Notes: generated by a model not told the origin, from the letters alone. A stretch of DNA of 64,000 nt from Streptomyces sp. NRRL S-340 (GCF_000720185.1 NZ_JOIY01000018.1:1-64000), one strand, 5' to 3'; counted from the stretch's first letter, positions 20,877 to 29,994 are shown. Numbers and translations are program-made.

Positions 20877-21461
20877 TCAGGCGGGCGACCCCATGAGCCG
20901 GATCGGCGTCACCCGGTGGGTGAGCAGGGGCAGCAGGTCGGCGACCCGGTGCGGCACGTGGGCCGGGATGCCGGGCGGGGCCGGCGCCAGCGGGACGAGC
21001 AGGTCGGTCGCGGCCGGGTGGCCGGTGGCGCCGTCGTCGGAGAGGTCGCCGTGCAGCCAGAGCGTGAGCGTGTACAGGCTGGGCATCGACAGCAGGCGCG
21101 GCTGGTAGGGCTGTGCCATGGTCTCCGCCTGCCGCAGGGCGCGCTCGGTCGAGGTGACGTACGGGCCTTCGAAGAAGTGTGAGAAGGCCCAGCCGTCGGC
21201 GGTGAGCCGGGTCTCCGCCGCGGCCACCGCATGATCACCGCAGCGGATCAGGAAACGCCACCCCGCCAGCCGGGTCGCGGAGACTCCCTCGGGAGTGATC
21301 CGGTCCAGGACGTGCACGGGCAACGGGAGTTCGGGGGTGGCCGGGTCCTGCGCGGAACGGAGGGCGGAGATCCGTGCCTCGCTCACCGCGGTGGGGGAAC
21401 CGAGTGCCGTGAGGACGGAGCGGAGCGCGGGCGCGGGGGCCGGGGGGACATGCAGCGGCAT
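20877..21461 (-). CDS. Conserved Streptomyces protein, function unknown
   Basis: 194-residue soluble protein without transmembrane segment, signal peptide or motif I can assign. The frame has the strong GC third-position bias of the neighbouring genes and a Pro/Ala-rich N terminus (MPLHVPPAPAPALRSVLTAL). A central stretch (GWRFLIRCGDHAVAAAETRL) followed by a long acidic/aromatic part looks like an alpha/beta fold. A terminator follows it. The starting ATG has only a weak ribosome-binding site. I recall similar proteins in other Streptomyces but no function. Confidence 0.65.
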   Translation of the reverse strand: MPLHVPPAPAPALRSVLTALGSPTAVSEARISALRSAQDPATPELPLPVHVLDRITPEGVSATRLAGWRFLIRCGDHAVAAAETRLTADGWAFSHFFEGPYVTSTERALRQAETMAQPYQPRLLSMPSLYTLTLWLHGDLSDDGATGHPAATDLLVPLAPAPPGIPAHVPHRVADLLPLLTHRVTPIRLMGSPA

Positions 21462-22020
21462 GGTGGGTCGCCTCTCATTCGGCAGGCACGGTGGCGCGAG
21501 GGCGGGGCGGGGGCGGACAGCGCTGTCAGCTCTCGGGGCAGGGTGGCGGCCGGGGTCCGGTCAGCGAAGTGGGACGGAGCGCGGCCTGCCGCTTGATCCT
21601 TGACGGCACAGGTCCAGGGTCGTGGACGCCGACCTTCTGCCGTGGTGCAGAGTTTATACGACAAATGTTCAGGTGTTGTTTCGTCTACCCGTTTCCGGCG
21701 CGGACGGCAAGGGTTCATTCGGCCGGAGATATGCGGGAATCATCCCGGTTCCGAGCGGGTGACGCCGCGATGACCTCGGGTTCTGTCCGCGCGGCGGACG
21801 GCTCGTTGTCGTCGGCGTTTTTCACGAGGGCTTCGTGGGCACCCGAAACTGCTGGGTGTTCCATGCCCCGTGAATGTGCCTCCGGACACTTGAGACCAGC
21901 GTAGTCGGTGCTCGGCCGGCGCGGGACGTTATCGATCGCGTTCGCGGGGCATCATCCCACCTGACCCGGACCCCGGCGGCCCGATCCTCAAGGCCCGCCC
22001 GAGCGAGGAAGGACGCTGCG
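21462..22020. other. Intergenic region of about 560 nt with an AT-richer patch
   Basis: No convincing gene. Between about 21640 and 21720 the GC content drops (TTTATACGACAAATGTTCAG), which may mark minus-strand promoter elements for the 194-residue protein, though I cannot place -35 and -10 boxes with the right spacing. A 49-codon minus-strand frame (about 21863 to 21714) exists but has weak codon bias. The last part carries GAGCGAGGAAGGA, the ribosome-binding site of the next gene. Confidence 0.45.
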
Positions 22021-23541
22021 ATGGGGGAGAAGGTCGTGGCAGGACGGTTCGACCTGTCCGATCGCAACCGCTACCGCGACAAGCTCAGGCGGTGCCTGAC
22101 AGGGCTGGAGCGGCTGCTGGCGGAGAAGCGGTTCGACCGCCCCAAGAACCTCATGGGGCTGGAGATCGAATTGAATCTCGTGGGCTCCGACGGGATGCCG
22201 AAAATGCTGAATGGGCAAGTACTCGAGCGCATCGCCAGCCGGGACTTCCAAACAGAACTCGCCATGTTCAATCTGGAAGTGAACATCGCCCCGCACCGGC
22301 TGGGCGGCCGCGTATTCGACCGGCTCGCCGAGGAACTGAGGACATCGCTGGCATATGCCGACCGGAAAGCCGGTGAGGTCGACTCCTCCATAGCGATGAT
22401 CGGTATTCTGCCGACGCTCGACCGGGACGACCTGGTCTCCTCGAACCTCTCCGACGTCGACCGTTACACGCTGCTCAACGACCAGATCGTCGCGGCCCGC
22501 GGTGAGGACTTCACCTTGGACATCGACGGGGTGGAGCATCTCGCGTGCACCTCGAAGTCCATCGTGCCGGAGGCCGCCTGCACCTCGGTGCAGCTCCACC
22601 TCCAGGTCACCCCCGGGCGCTTCGCGGACGTGTGGAACGCGGCGCAGGCGGCGAGCGCGGCACAGATCGCGGTGGGCGCCAACTCGCCGTTCCTCTTCGG
22701 ACGCGAGCTGTGGCGCGAGTCGCGGCCGCCCCTGTTCCAGCAGTCCACGGACACCCGCCCGCCCGAACTCCAGGCGCAGGGCGTGCGTCCGCGCACCTGG
22801 TTCGGCGAGCGCTGGGTCACCTCGGCGTACGACCTGTTCGAGGAGAACCTCCGTTACTTCCCGGCACTGCTGCCGATCTGCGACGACGAGGACCCCTTGG
22901 AGGTGCTCGACGCCGGAGGCGTCCCGAAACTCGCCGAACTGGTGCTGCACAACGGCACCATCTACCGCTGGAACCGGCCGGTCTACGATGTCGCGGACGG
23001 CGTACCGCACCTGCGCGTGGAGAACCGCGTGCTGCCCGCCGGACCGACGGTCACGGACGTGGTCGCCAACGCGGTCTTCTACTACGGGCTGGTCCGCGCC
23101 CTCGCCGAGGAGCCGCGGCCGGTGTGGACCCGGCTGCCCTTCGAGGCCGCGGCGGCCAACTTCGACGCCGCCTGCCGGCACGGGATCGACGCCCGCTTCA
23201 CCTGGCCCCGGCGCGGCCGTTCCTCGGGCACGGCCGAGATCGACGCGGTCACCCTGGTCCGCGACGAACTGCTGCCGCTGGCCGAGTCCGGACTGAACGC
23301 ATGGGGCGTGGAGCCGGTGGACCGGGACCGGTACCTCGGGGTGATCGAGGAGCGGTGCCGGCGCCGGATCAACGGCGCGCAGTGGCAGGCCGCCACCTTC
23401 CACCGGGCCCGGCAGGAGCAGGGACTCGACCGGAACGCGGCGCTGGCCGCCACGACCCGGCGCTACTGCGAACTGATGCGGATGGGCGAACCCGTCCACA
23501 CCTGGCCGGTCGGCCTGCCCGAGCCGGTGCCGCTGGGCTGA
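22021..23541 (+). CDS. Glutamate-cysteine ligase family (GCS2) protein
   Basis: 506 residues of the GCS2 carboxylate-amine ligase family: LMGLEIELNLVG (about residue 43) is the ATP/metal-binding Glu region, followed by FNLEVNIAPHRLGG (about 85) and TSVQLHLQV (about 190). The family joins glutamate to an amine such as cysteine; actinobacteria use mycothiol, so EgtA-like gamma-glutamylcysteine for ergothioneine or another gamma-glutamyl amide is possible. ATG 22021 follows AGGAAGGA. The first 350 nt use several codons rare in this genome (GAA, AAT, TTG, ATA, GTA), unlike the remainder. It stands alone. Confidence 0.78.
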   Translation: MGEKVVAGRFDLSDRNRYRDKLRRCLTGLERLLAEKRFDRPKNLMGLEIELNLVGSDGMPKMLNGQVLERIASRDFQTELAMFNLEVNIAPHRLGGRVFDRLAEELRTSLAYADRKAGEVDSSIAMIGILPTLDRDDLVSSNLSDVDRYTLLNDQIVAARGEDFTLDIDGVEHLACTSKSIVPEAACTSVQLHLQVTPGRFADVWNAAQAASAAQIAVGANSPFLFGRELWRESRPPLFQQSTDTRPPELQAQGVRPRTWFGERWVTSAYDLFEENLRYFPALLPICDDEDPLEVLDAGGVPKLAELVLHNGTIYRWNRPVYDVADGVPHLRVENRVLPAGPTVTDVVANAVFYYGLVRALAEEPRPVWTRLPFEAAAANFDAACRHGIDARFTWPRRGRSSGTAEIDAVTLVRDELLPLAESGLNAWGVEPVDRDRYLGVIEERCRRRINGAQWQAATFHRARQEQGLDRNAALAATTRRYCELMRMGEPVHTWPVGLPEPVPLG

Positions 23542-24013
23542 CGGCAGCTGCCTCCCGGGGTCCCACGCGTGCCGCGCGCATGGGGCAAGAGGCGCGTGCC
23601 TGCCGTGCGCATGGGGCGAGGGGCGCGTGCCTGCCGTGCGCATGGGGCAAGAGGCGAGGAGCGTTCGGCTGCTCGGCAAGGGCCGTTGTCGCGCGGCACG
23701 GTTGCGGTGGGCTGTCGGTGGGGCACGGCCGGGGGCTGCTGCCGGAGCGGGTGCGCCCCGGCCGAGCGGCCGGGTCCCGTCTCCCGCGCGGGGGAACTCG
23801 GGCCCGGGGACCCAGAGGCTGAGGGGCGCTGGGTCGCGGAGGGAGACCCGACTGCTCGGGGGACGGTGCAGCGCCGTGTTGATCCGCACGGTGCCGGGCC
23901 GCACCGATCCGTGCCGGAACGCGCTGATCCGGGCGTCGGGCAGGGGGCGGCCGTGCCGCGACGCGGCGGATCGGGCAAGCTGTGACCTCTCAGGACGTGG
24001 ACTGGAGGCGCGT
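23542..24013. other. Intergenic region of about 470 nt
   Basis: The first part is a 31-bp tandem repeat (listed separately). The remainder has no gene I accept: frames run through it but without codon-position bias. GGAGG at 24004-24008 is the ribosome-binding site of the CPBP protease gene. Confidence 0.5.
23576..23656. repeat. 31-bp tandem repeat, about 2.6 copies
   Basis: Unit begins GCGCATGGGGCAAGAGGCGC; copies start at 23576, 23607 and 23638, differing at only a few positions, with the third cut short. Non-coding minisatellite between the GCS2 and CPBP genes. Confidence 0.85.
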
Positions 24014-24814
24014 GTGCAGGCGGAAGCGGGGCCCGAGGCCGATTCCTGGCCGGGCGAGCGGCTGTCGCGGCGGACCTTCCGGGACGAGACGCTGCTCGTC
24101 CTGGCGCTCTCGCTCGGCGCGAGCGGCGTCTCCGCGCTGATCAGCTTCCTCGGGTCGGTCACGAAACCCGGCGGCCTCAAGGACCAGGCCGCCACCCTCA
24201 ACGCCTCCGCCGCGCCGGGCCGTCCCTGGCTCGACCTGGCCTGGCAGCTCTTCGGGATCGCCACCGCGCTCGTACCGGTCGCCCTCGTCGCGCACCTCCT
24301 GCTGCGCGAGGGACAGAGCCTGCGCACCCTCGGCTTCGACCGCTCCCGGCCCTGGCCCGACCTCGGCCGCGGAGCCGCCGTCGCGGCGGTCATCGGCAGC
24401 ACCGGCATCGCCTTCTACCTGGCCGCCCGCGGCCTGGGCTTCAACCTGACCGTAGTACCGGAGGCGCTGCCCGGAGTGTGGTGGAAGTACCCCGTGCTGG
24501 TGCTGTCCGCCGTGCAGAACGCCGTCCTCGAAGAGGTCATCGTCGTCGGATATCTGCTGCGCAGACTGCGGCAACTGGGCTGGGCCCCGGGGACCGCGCT
24601 GGCCGCCAGTTCCGTACTGCGCGGCTCCTACCACCTCTACCAGGGCATCGGCGGCTTCCTCGGCAACATGGTCATGGGCGTGGTGTTCGTCTGGCTGTAC
24701 CGGCGGTGGGGCCGGGTCGGGCCGCTGGTGGTGGCCCACTCACTGCTCGACATCGGCGCGTTCGTCGGCTACGCCCTGCTGGCCGGGAAGGTCGGCTGGC
24801 TTCCCACGGCCTGA
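24014..24814 (+). CDS. CPBP-family intramembrane metalloprotease
   Basis: 266-residue membrane protein with about eight hydrophobic segments and the CPBP (CAAX protease / bacteriocin-processing) motifs: Glu173-Glu174 (LEEVIVVGYLLRR), His207 (LRGSYHLYQG) and His242 (VVAHSLLD). The usual EExxxR arginine is replaced by a valine, with arginines only further on; I recall the same in other Streptomyces homologues. Members cleave or process membrane substrates, or act as immunity proteins; the substrate is unknown here. GTG 24014 has GGAGG 5 nt upstream. Convergent with the phzF-like gene. Confidence 0.83.
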   Translation: MQAEAGPEADSWPGERLSRRTFRDETLLVLALSLGASGVSALISFLGSVTKPGGLKDQAATLNASAAPGRPWLDLAWQLFGIATALVPVALVAHLLLREGQSLRTLGFDRSRPWPDLGRGAAVAAVIGSTGIAFYLAARGLGFNLTVVPEALPGVWWKYPVLVLSAVQNAVLEEVIVVGYLLRRLRQLGWAPGTALAASSVLRGSYHLYQGIGGFLGNMVMGVVFVWLYRRWGRVGPLVVAHSLLDIGAFVGYALLAGKVGWLPTA

Positions 24815-24858
24815 CCGGCCCCGCCCGCGCCGGGTGACGGGCGTGGGCCGACGCGCCC

Positions 24859-25668
24859 TCAGGCGTGGAGTTCGCCGTCGATGACCGTGACCGCGTGGCC
24901 GGTGAGCAGGGTGCGTTCACCGCGTACCTCGGTGCGGACCAGCCCCGAGCGCGGGGAGGCCTGGAGACCGGTGAGGGCGGAGCGGCCCAGGCGCTCGGAC
25001 CAGTAGGGGGCCAGGGCGGTGTGGGCGCTGCCGGTCACCGGGTCCTCGTCGATGCCCACGTTCGGGAAGAAGCACCGGGAGACGAAGTCGTAGCCGCGGC
25101 CGGGGTCCTCGGCCCGCGCGGTGGCGATGACGCCGCGCGCCGAGCAGGCGGCCAGCGCCTTGTGGTCGGGGGCCAGCGCCCGGACCGTCTTCTCGTCCGC
25201 CAGTTCCAGCACCAGGTCGCCCACGCCCGGGCCGGTGTCGAAGGCGGTGCGCGGCTCGGCGCCCAGGGCCTCGGCTGCTCCGTCGGGCAGTTCGACCTCG
25301 GTGAGCGGGGCGGTCGGGAAGTCGAGGACGATCGCGCCGTCGTCGGCGGGCGCGGCGACGAGCACACCGCTGCGGGTGGCGAAGCGCGCCGCACCCGAGT
25401 GCGCCCCGGTGGCGTAGAGGACATGGGCGGTGGCGAGCGTGGCGTGCCCGCACAGGGCGACCTCGGTGACGGGGGTGAACCAGCGCAGCGCCCAGTCGGC
25501 CTCCCCGCCCGCGGGCAGCGGGTGCGCGAAGGCCGTCTCGGCGTGGTTGACCTCCCGGGCCACCTTCTGCAGCCAGTCGTCCTCGGGGAAGGCATCGAGG
25601 AGCAGCACCCCGGCCGGGTTGCCGGCGAAGGGGCGGTCGGTGAAGGCGTCGACGATTCGAATCCGCAT
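24859..25668 (-). CDS. PhzF family phenazine biosynthesis-like isomerase/epimerase
   Basis: 269 residues with the two-lobed diaminopimelate-epimerase-like fold. Catalytic Glu44 lies in NHAETAFAHP; GHATLATAHV (about 75) and GIDEDPVTGSAHTAL (about 210) are the family glycine-rich motifs. PhzF isomerises trans-2,3-dihydro-3-hydroxyanthranilate in phenazine producers, but single copies away from phz genes, as here, have unknown substrates. ATG 25668 opens the typical MRIRIVDAFTDRPFAGNPAG start. TACGGT lies about 9 nt before it on this strand. Confidence 0.88.
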   Translation of the reverse strand: MRIRIVDAFTDRPFAGNPAGVLLLDAFPEDDWLQKVAREVNHAETAFAHPLPAGGEADWALRWFTPVTEVALCGHATLATAHVLYATGAHSGAARFATRSGVLVAAPADDGAIVLDFPTAPLTEVELPDGAAEALGAEPRTAFDTGPGVGDLVLELADEKTVRALAPDHKALAACSARGVIATARAEDPGRGYDFVSRCFFPNVGIDEDPVTGSAHTALAPYWSERLGRSALTGLQASPRSGLVRTEVRGERTLLTGHAVTVIDGELHA

Positions 25669-25878
25669 CCCCCGACCGTAGGGGCACCACCGCGCGTCCG
25701 GCCAAGGCCAATTCATGTCGGGTGGCTCGTGGTCCGGGCTTTGATCGGACGCCTCCAGGGACTCACGGCCACCGGCCGCTCGACCGGCGCGGCCGGACCG
25801 GGGTCGCACGGGGAGCCGGGCAGAGCCGCCTGCGGAGGGGGAGAGACGCCTGCGGAAAGGGGCAGCGGCGAAGGGGGG

Positions 25879-25907
25879 TTGTCGGGCGAGCTGTTCCGAT
25901 ATATCGT
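25879..25907 (+). promoter_or_regulatory. padR promoter with overlapping operator
   Basis: TTGTCG (25879-25884), 17 nt, TATCGT (25902-25907). The -10 box overlaps the palindrome CGATATATCG (25897-25906), and a half-site-like GTATCGCG follows at 25912-25919. PadR repressors bind AT-rich dyads of this type, so autorepression is likely. Confidence 0.65.
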
Positions 25908-25949
25908 TGAGGTATCGCGACAGATCAACGATGGAATGGAGTGGTTGCG

Positions 25950-26579
25950 ATGCGTACCCACGGATTCGAACGTGGACACCGGCAAGGCGGCCGCCGGGGC
26001 GGCCTGGGAGGTTTCGAGGGGCGGCGGGCCGCCTTCGGTCCCTTCGGGCCGGGCGGGCCCGGCTCCGGCGGCCCTGGCTTCGGACCGGGTTTCGGACCCG
26101 GCCCCTGGGGCGGGCGAGGGCGCGGCGGGCCGCGCGGCAGGGCACGGCGCGGCGACGTACGGGCATCGATCCTGGCCCTGCTCAGGGACCGGTCCATGCA
26201 CGGCTACGAGATGATCCAGGAGATCGCCGAGCGCAGCGGCGGGGCGTGGAAGCCCAGCCCCGGCTCGGTCTACCCGACGCTCCAGCTGCTGGAGGACGAA
26301 GGGCTCATCGTCAGTGAGTCCGAAGGTGGCAAGAAGCTGTTCTCGCTCACCGAGGAGGGCCGCGCCGTCGCCGGCGAAGGGCCGGAAGCGCCCTGGGAGG
26401 AGGCCTCCCGCGGTATCGACTGGGAGGTTCTCGGGGAGATCCGCCAGGCCGGATTCGGGCTGATGGAGGCCTTCGGGCAGGTCTGGAAGACCGGCACCAA
26501 GGAGCAGCGCGAGAAGGCGCTCGCCGTCATCAACGACGCCCGCAAGAAGCTGTACCTGATCCTCGCCGACGAGGACTGA
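25950..26579 (+). CDS. PadR-family transcriptional regulator
   Basis: 209 residues. A Gly/Arg/Phe-rich, probably disordered N terminus of about 60 residues (FGPGGPGSGGPGFGPGFGPG) precedes the PadR winged helix at about 68-145 (RASILALLRDRSMHGYEMIQ, KPSPGSVYPTLQLLEDEGLI) and a C-terminal dimerisation helix pair. PadR proteins usually repress transport or detoxification genes and respond to small molecules. ATG 25950 follows GGAGTGG. The only nearby candidate target besides itself is the divergent phzF-like gene. Confidence 0.9.
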   Translation: MRTHGFERGHRQGGRRGGLGGFEGRRAAFGPFGPGGPGSGGPGFGPGFGPGPWGGRGRGGPRGRARRGDVRASILALLRDRSMHGYEMIQEIAERSGGAWKPSPGSVYPTLQLLEDEGLIVSESEGGKKLFSLTEEGRAVAGEGPEAPWEEASRGIDWEVLGEIRQAGFGLMEAFGQVWKTGTKEQREKALAVINDARKKLYLILADED

Positions 26580-26593
26580 GCGTCCTCGTGACG

Positions 26594-26623
26594 GGCGCCC
26601 CGCGGAATGGTCCGCGGGGCGCC
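26594..26623 (+). terminator. Hairpin terminator after padR
   Basis: Perfect 13-bp inverted repeat GGCGCCCCGCGGA / TCCGCGGGGCGCC with a 4-nt loop (ATGG), 14 nt after the stop. Confidence 0.8.
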
Positions 26624-26821
26624 TCCGTGCGCGCGGGGCAGGCGGCGGGAGGCGGGCGGTGCGGCGGGCGGCTGTGCGCCTCCCCGGTGAACTCTGTGCG
26701 AATTGACCTGGTCTCATCCGTAAGGAGGAGATTCCGTCCGCCCGGGTCCACTCTGCGTGGGATGCGGAAATGCTTCTGGCCGGGGATGACCGGAGCCCGC
26801 GGGACTGATGGGCTGGGGGAT

Positions 26822-27538
26822 GTGCGACCCCGTATCCCCAGGCAGCCGGTCCCCGAGCGGGACGGCGGCCGCCCCGACGACGACGCCGGGCTCAGTGCCG
26901 AGCTGGTGGCGGTGGTAGCCGCTGCGCGCAGGAGGGCGGTCCGCGACGGGGACCGGCAGATCGACACCGCCCATCTGCTGCACACCCTCCTGGAGGCGGA
27001 TCCCGAGGTGCGTGCCGTCTTCGCCGACGGGGTGCGGATCGCCCGGCTGCTCGGCTACCTCGTCCAGCGCAGCATCGGTTACGGACTGCGCTGGCAGACC
27101 AGTGTCGAGGATTCCGGGGCCCTGCCCGTGGTGAGCGTGGGCGAGTCCGTGGTCGCGGAGGCCGACGGCTGCTCACCGGCCGCGTCGGCGGCGCTGGAAC
27201 ACGCCCGTGCGCGCGCCGCCCGCCGCGGCGACGGCCCGGCGGGCCGCCTCGACCTCCTCGCTGCGGTCACCGCCGACCCCGGGTCGCGGGCCGTCGAGGT
27301 GCTCGCCCGCGCGGGGATCGACGCACGGGAACTGGCCGCCCGTATCGACGACGCGGACGGCGGAGGAGGCGAGCACCGGGAGCCGGCGGCGGACGCCGGG
27401 GGCGACGAGCGCCGGGAGCCGGCGGTGGCCGCCCTGGCCATGGGCGGTGAGCGCCCGGAGCGGGTGGAGAACAAGGGGCCCGGCGACCGCCGTGAGCGCG
27501 CGCAGCAGTACGCCGGCGGCAGCGGGGCCACCCGCTGA
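26822..27538 (+). CDS. Clp N-terminal domain protein
   Basis: 238 residues. Residues about 15-165 carry two Clp-N repeats (LSAELVAVVAAARRRAVRDG ... IDTAHLLHTLLEADPEVRAV, then AASAALEHARARAARRGDGP ... LDLLAAVTADPGSRAVEVLA), the substrate- or adaptor-docking module of ClpA/ClpC. No AAA+ domain follows; the tail is Gly/Glu/Arg rich and disordered. Such stand-alone proteins may act like ClpS/ClpC adaptors. The start is uncertain: GTG 26822 after GGGGGA is used, ATG 26786 adds 12 residues. Confidence 0.75.
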   Translation: MRPRIPRQPVPERDGGRPDDDAGLSAELVAVVAAARRRAVRDGDRQIDTAHLLHTLLEADPEVRAVFADGVRIARLLGYLVQRSIGYGLRWQTSVEDSGALPVVSVGESVVAEADGCSPAASAALEHARARAARRGDGPAGRLDLLAAVTADPGSRAVEVLARAGIDARELAARIDDADGGGGEHREPAADAGGDERREPAVAALAMGGERPERVENKGPGDRRERAQQYAGGSGATR

Positions 27539-27758
27539 CCCTGCCGCCGCCCGACACCCGCCCCCGGCAAGGGGCCGAGGTCCCACCCCGTGGCCGGACG
27601 CGCAACGCCCACTCCACTCCACCCCACCCCGCCCCGGCCGCGGATCGTGTGCCCGGGCGGCGCGGCGCCCCTTCGGCGCCCTCCGGGTGTGACGCCCGCG
27701 TCCAGCCGGTGAGACAGGTGCCAACGAGGGTGACGCTCATGTCGCCGCCTGTCATCAT

Positions 27759-28760
27759 GTGCCGGTGGTTACGTCTGCGATCAGTCAAGGGCAGTCCGGC
27801 AAGGGCGTCGGGCTCGGTCTCGCGCTCGTTTCCGCGGTCGCTTTCGGCGGCTCCGGGGTCGCGGCCAAGCCGCTGATCGAAGCGGGCCTCGACCCGCTGC
27901 ACGTCGTCTGGCTGCGCGTCACCGGCGCGGCGCTCGTCATGCTTCCGCTCGCCGTGCGCCACCGCGCGCTGCTGCGCAGCCGCCCCCTGCTGCTCGCCGG
28001 ATTCGGCCTGCTCGCCGTGGCGGGCGTCCAGGCGTGCTACTTCGCCGCGCTCTCCCGTATCCCCGTCGGGGTGGCCCTGCTCATCGAGTACCTGGCACCG
28101 GCCCTGGTGCTCGGCTGGGTCCGCTTCGTGCAGCGGCGGCCGGTCACCCGGGCCGCCGCCCTCGGCGTGGTCCTCGCCGCCGGCGGGCTCGCCTGCGTCG
28201 TCGAGGTCTGGTCCGGCCTCGGCTTCGACGCCCTCGGTCTGCTGCTCGCCCTGGGCGCGGCCTGCTGCCAGGTGGGCTACTTCGTCCTGTCCGACCAGGG
28301 CGGCGACGCCGGTGACCGGGCGCCGGACCCGCTCGGCGTCATCGCGTACGGGCTGCTCGCCGGCGCCGTCGTCCTGACCGCCGTGGCCCGGCCCTGGGGC
28401 ATGGACTGGACGGTGCTCGCGCACACCGCGGACATGAACGGCACGGCGGTCCCGGCCGCCGTGCTGCTGGTCTGGATCGTGCTCGTCGCCACCGTCCTGG
28501 CGTACGTCACCGGCGTGCTCTCGGTGCGCCGGCTCTCGCCGCAGGTGGCGGGCGTGGTGGCCTGCCTGGAGGCGGTCATCGCGACCGTGCTGGCCTGGGT
28601 CCTGCTCGGCGAGCACCTCTCCGCGCCGCAGGTGGCCGGCGGTGCCGTCGTCCTCCTGGGCGCCTTCATCGCGCAGTCCTCGACACCCGCGGGGGCGGCG
28701 GAACCGGCCGCGGGCGGCGGTGGCGACCGGGAGTTGTCGGCGCGCGGAACGACGGTCTAG
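27759..28760 (+). CDS. DMT-superfamily transporter (EamA domains)
   Basis: 333 residues with ten predicted transmembrane helices arranged as two EamA repeats ([40 protein letters not shown]). The second repeat ends with the conserved region [20 protein letters not shown]. EamA proteins export amino acids or metabolites. The C-terminal 30 residues are a soluble Ala/Gly tail. GTG 27759 is taken; GTG 27765 is equally possible, and neither has a ribosome-binding site. A second EamA gene follows 218 nt downstream with its own promoter. Confidence 0.87.
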   Translation: MPVVTSAISQGQSGKGVGLGLALVSAVAFGGSGVAAKPLIEAGLDPLHVVWLRVTGAALVMLPLAVRHRALLRSRPLLLAGFGLLAVAGVQACYFAALSRIPVGVALLIEYLAPALVLGWVRFVQRRPVTRAAALGVVLAAGGLACVVEVWSGLGFDALGLLLALGAACCQVGYFVLSDQGGDAGDRAPDPLGVIAYGLLAGAVVLTAVARPWGMDWTVLAHTADMNGTAVPAAVLLVWIVLVATVLAYVTGVLSVRRLSPQVAGVVACLEAVIATVLAWVLLGEHLSAPQVAGGAVVLLGAFIAQSSTPAGAAEPAAGGGGDRELSARGTTV

Positions 28761-28763
28761 GGT
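28734..28763 (+). promoter_or_regulatory. Promoter at the end of the first EamA gene
   Basis: TTGTCG (28734-28739), 18 nt, TAGGGT (28758-28763). The -10 box contains the TAG stop codon of the upstream gene. The transcript would begin at or within a few nucleotides of the mini-ORF ATG at 28771. Confidence 0.6.
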
Positions 28764-28770
28764 GCCGGAC

Positions 28771-28812
28771 ATGCATACGCGCGCACTCGTCGTCTCGCCG
28801 CCGGTCGCCTGA
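28771..28812 (+). CDS. Candidate leader peptide of 13 residues
   Basis: [13 protein letters not shown], then stop. The ATG is 7 nt after the TAGGGT box, as in leaderless Streptomyces genes. It precedes a 166-nt structured leader with a 7-bp hairpin CCGCGGA-CGT-TCCGCGG (28856-28872) and a long-range stem GCAGAAG / CTTCTGC (28907-28913, 28954-28960) enclosing ACGAC-TCC-GTCGT. This layout is that of an attenuation or translation-coupled leader of the following transporter. The peptide has no run of one amino acid, so which signal it could read is unclear. Coding potential cannot be judged from 13 codons. Confidence 0.35.
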   Translation: MHTRALVVSPPVA

Positions 28813-28978
28813 CCGAGGCGGGCCTCCTTCGACGCGCCCGGCGCTCCGGCCCGATCCGCGGACGTTCCGCGGCACGGTACGCGCCCGGGCCCGCGCTGTG
28901 CTGCCCGCAGAAGAAGTCCGACGACTCCGTCGTACCGGGGTCCTCCTTCCGAACTTCTGCACTCTGCGGAGAGAACTC

Positions 28979-29926
28979 GTGTCGCATGCTTCTGCCGGCC
29001 TGCCCGTCGGGCGTGGCCTCCTGTACCTGATCGTCGCCGGTGCCGCCTGGGGCACCGCCGGTGCCGCCGCCTCCCTGGTCTACCGGGCCAGTGACATGGG
29101 ACCGGCGGCGCTGTCCTTCTGGCGCTGCCTCGCGGGCGCCGTCCTGCTGCTCGCCGTGCGCCTGCTGCGGCCGCGCGCGCGGCCGGCGGCGCCGGTGACC
29201 CGCGGCGGTGCCCTGCTGCGGGCCGGTGCCACCGGGCTCGGGCTCGCCGTGTTCCAGACCGCCTACTTCGCCGCCGTGTCCGCGACCGGACTGGCCGTCG
29301 CGACGGTCGTCACCCTCGGCGCCGGGCCCGTCTTCATCGCGCTCGGCGCCCGCCTCACCCTCGGCGAACGGCTCGGCCGGTCCGGTACGGCCGCGGTCGC
29401 CGGGGCGCTGGCCGGGCTCGGGGTGCTGGTGCTCGGCAGCGGGGGAGCCGCCGTACGGCCGTGGGGTGTGCTGCTGGCCCTGGCCTCCGCGGCCGGGTAC
29501 AGCGGCATGACGCTGCTGACCCGCAGGTGGGGCCGGAGCGGCGCCGACCAGTCCGCCACGACCGTGGGGGCGTTCGCGGTGGCCACGCTGTGCCTGCTGC
29601 CGCTCGCGGCGGTCGAGGGGCTGGTGCCGCACACCGTCGAACCGGTCCGGCTGCTGTGGCTGCTCGCCTACATCGGCACCGTGCCGACGGCCCTCGCCTA
29701 CGCCCTCTACTTCGCGGGCGCGGCCGTCGTCCGCTCGGCCACCGTGTCGGTGATCATGCTCCTGGAGCCGGTCAGCGCGGCGGTGCTGGCGGTCGCCCTG
29801 CTGGGCGAGCGGCTGACGGCGGCTACGCTGGTGGGCACCGCGCTGATGCTCGGCTCCGTCGGCGGCCTCGCCGTCGCGGAGACCCGCGGCGCACGGTCCG
29901 CCGCCGAGGAACCTGCCCTGGTCTGA
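28979..29926 (+). CDS. DMT-superfamily transporter (EamA domains), second copy
   Basis: 315 residues, ten predicted helices in two EamA repeats ([40 protein letters not shown]) with the conserved [20 protein letters not shown] near the end. Sequence differs clearly from the upstream EamA protein, so it is not a recent duplicate. GTG 28979 follows GCGGAGAG; a longer frame upstream lies in the structured leader. Substrate unknown; export of an amino acid or related metabolite is the usual role. Confidence 0.86.
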   Translation: MSHASAGLPVGRGLLYLIVAGAAWGTAGAAASLVYRASDMGPAALSFWRCLAGAVLLLAVRLLRPRARPAAPVTRGGALLRAGATGLGLAVFQTAYFAAVSATGLAVATVVTLGAGPVFIALGARLTLGERLGRSGTAAVAGALAGLGVLVLGSGGAAVRPWGVLLALASAAGYSGMTLLTRRWGRSGADQSATTVGAFAVATLCLLPLAAVEGLVPHTVEPVRLLWLLAYIGTVPTALAYALYFAGAAVVRSATVSVIMLLEPVSAAVLAVALLGERLTAATLVGTALMLGSVGGLAVAETRGARSAAEEPALV

Positions 29927-29931
29927 CAGGG

Positions 29932-29984
29932 GAGGGGCGCCCTGGCCCCTGCGGCCTCCGGGCCGCCGGGCGCCGGCGCCCCTC
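29932..29984. terminator. Branched hairpin terminator
   Basis: Outer stem GAGGGGCGCC / GGCGCCCCTC (10 bp) encloses an inner hairpin GCGGCC-TCCG-GGCCGC. It separates convergent genes. Confidence 0.75.
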
Positions 29985-29994
29985 TCTCCTCCGC

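Noticed and set aside
21714..21863. 49-codon minus-strand frame (starts MEHPAVSGAHEALV)
   Set aside because: Third-position GC is only about two thirds, clearly lower than in accepted genes, and there is no ribosome-binding site or conserved motif.
23576..23656. Direct repeats that might suggest a CRISPR array
   Set aside because: The copies are head to tail without unique spacers and there are no cas genes; the same holds for the other repeat arrays in the window.
25955..25975. GGATTCGAAC string resembling a tRNA T-loop
   Set aside because: It lies inside the padR coding frame and no acceptor, D or anticodon arms can be folded around it.
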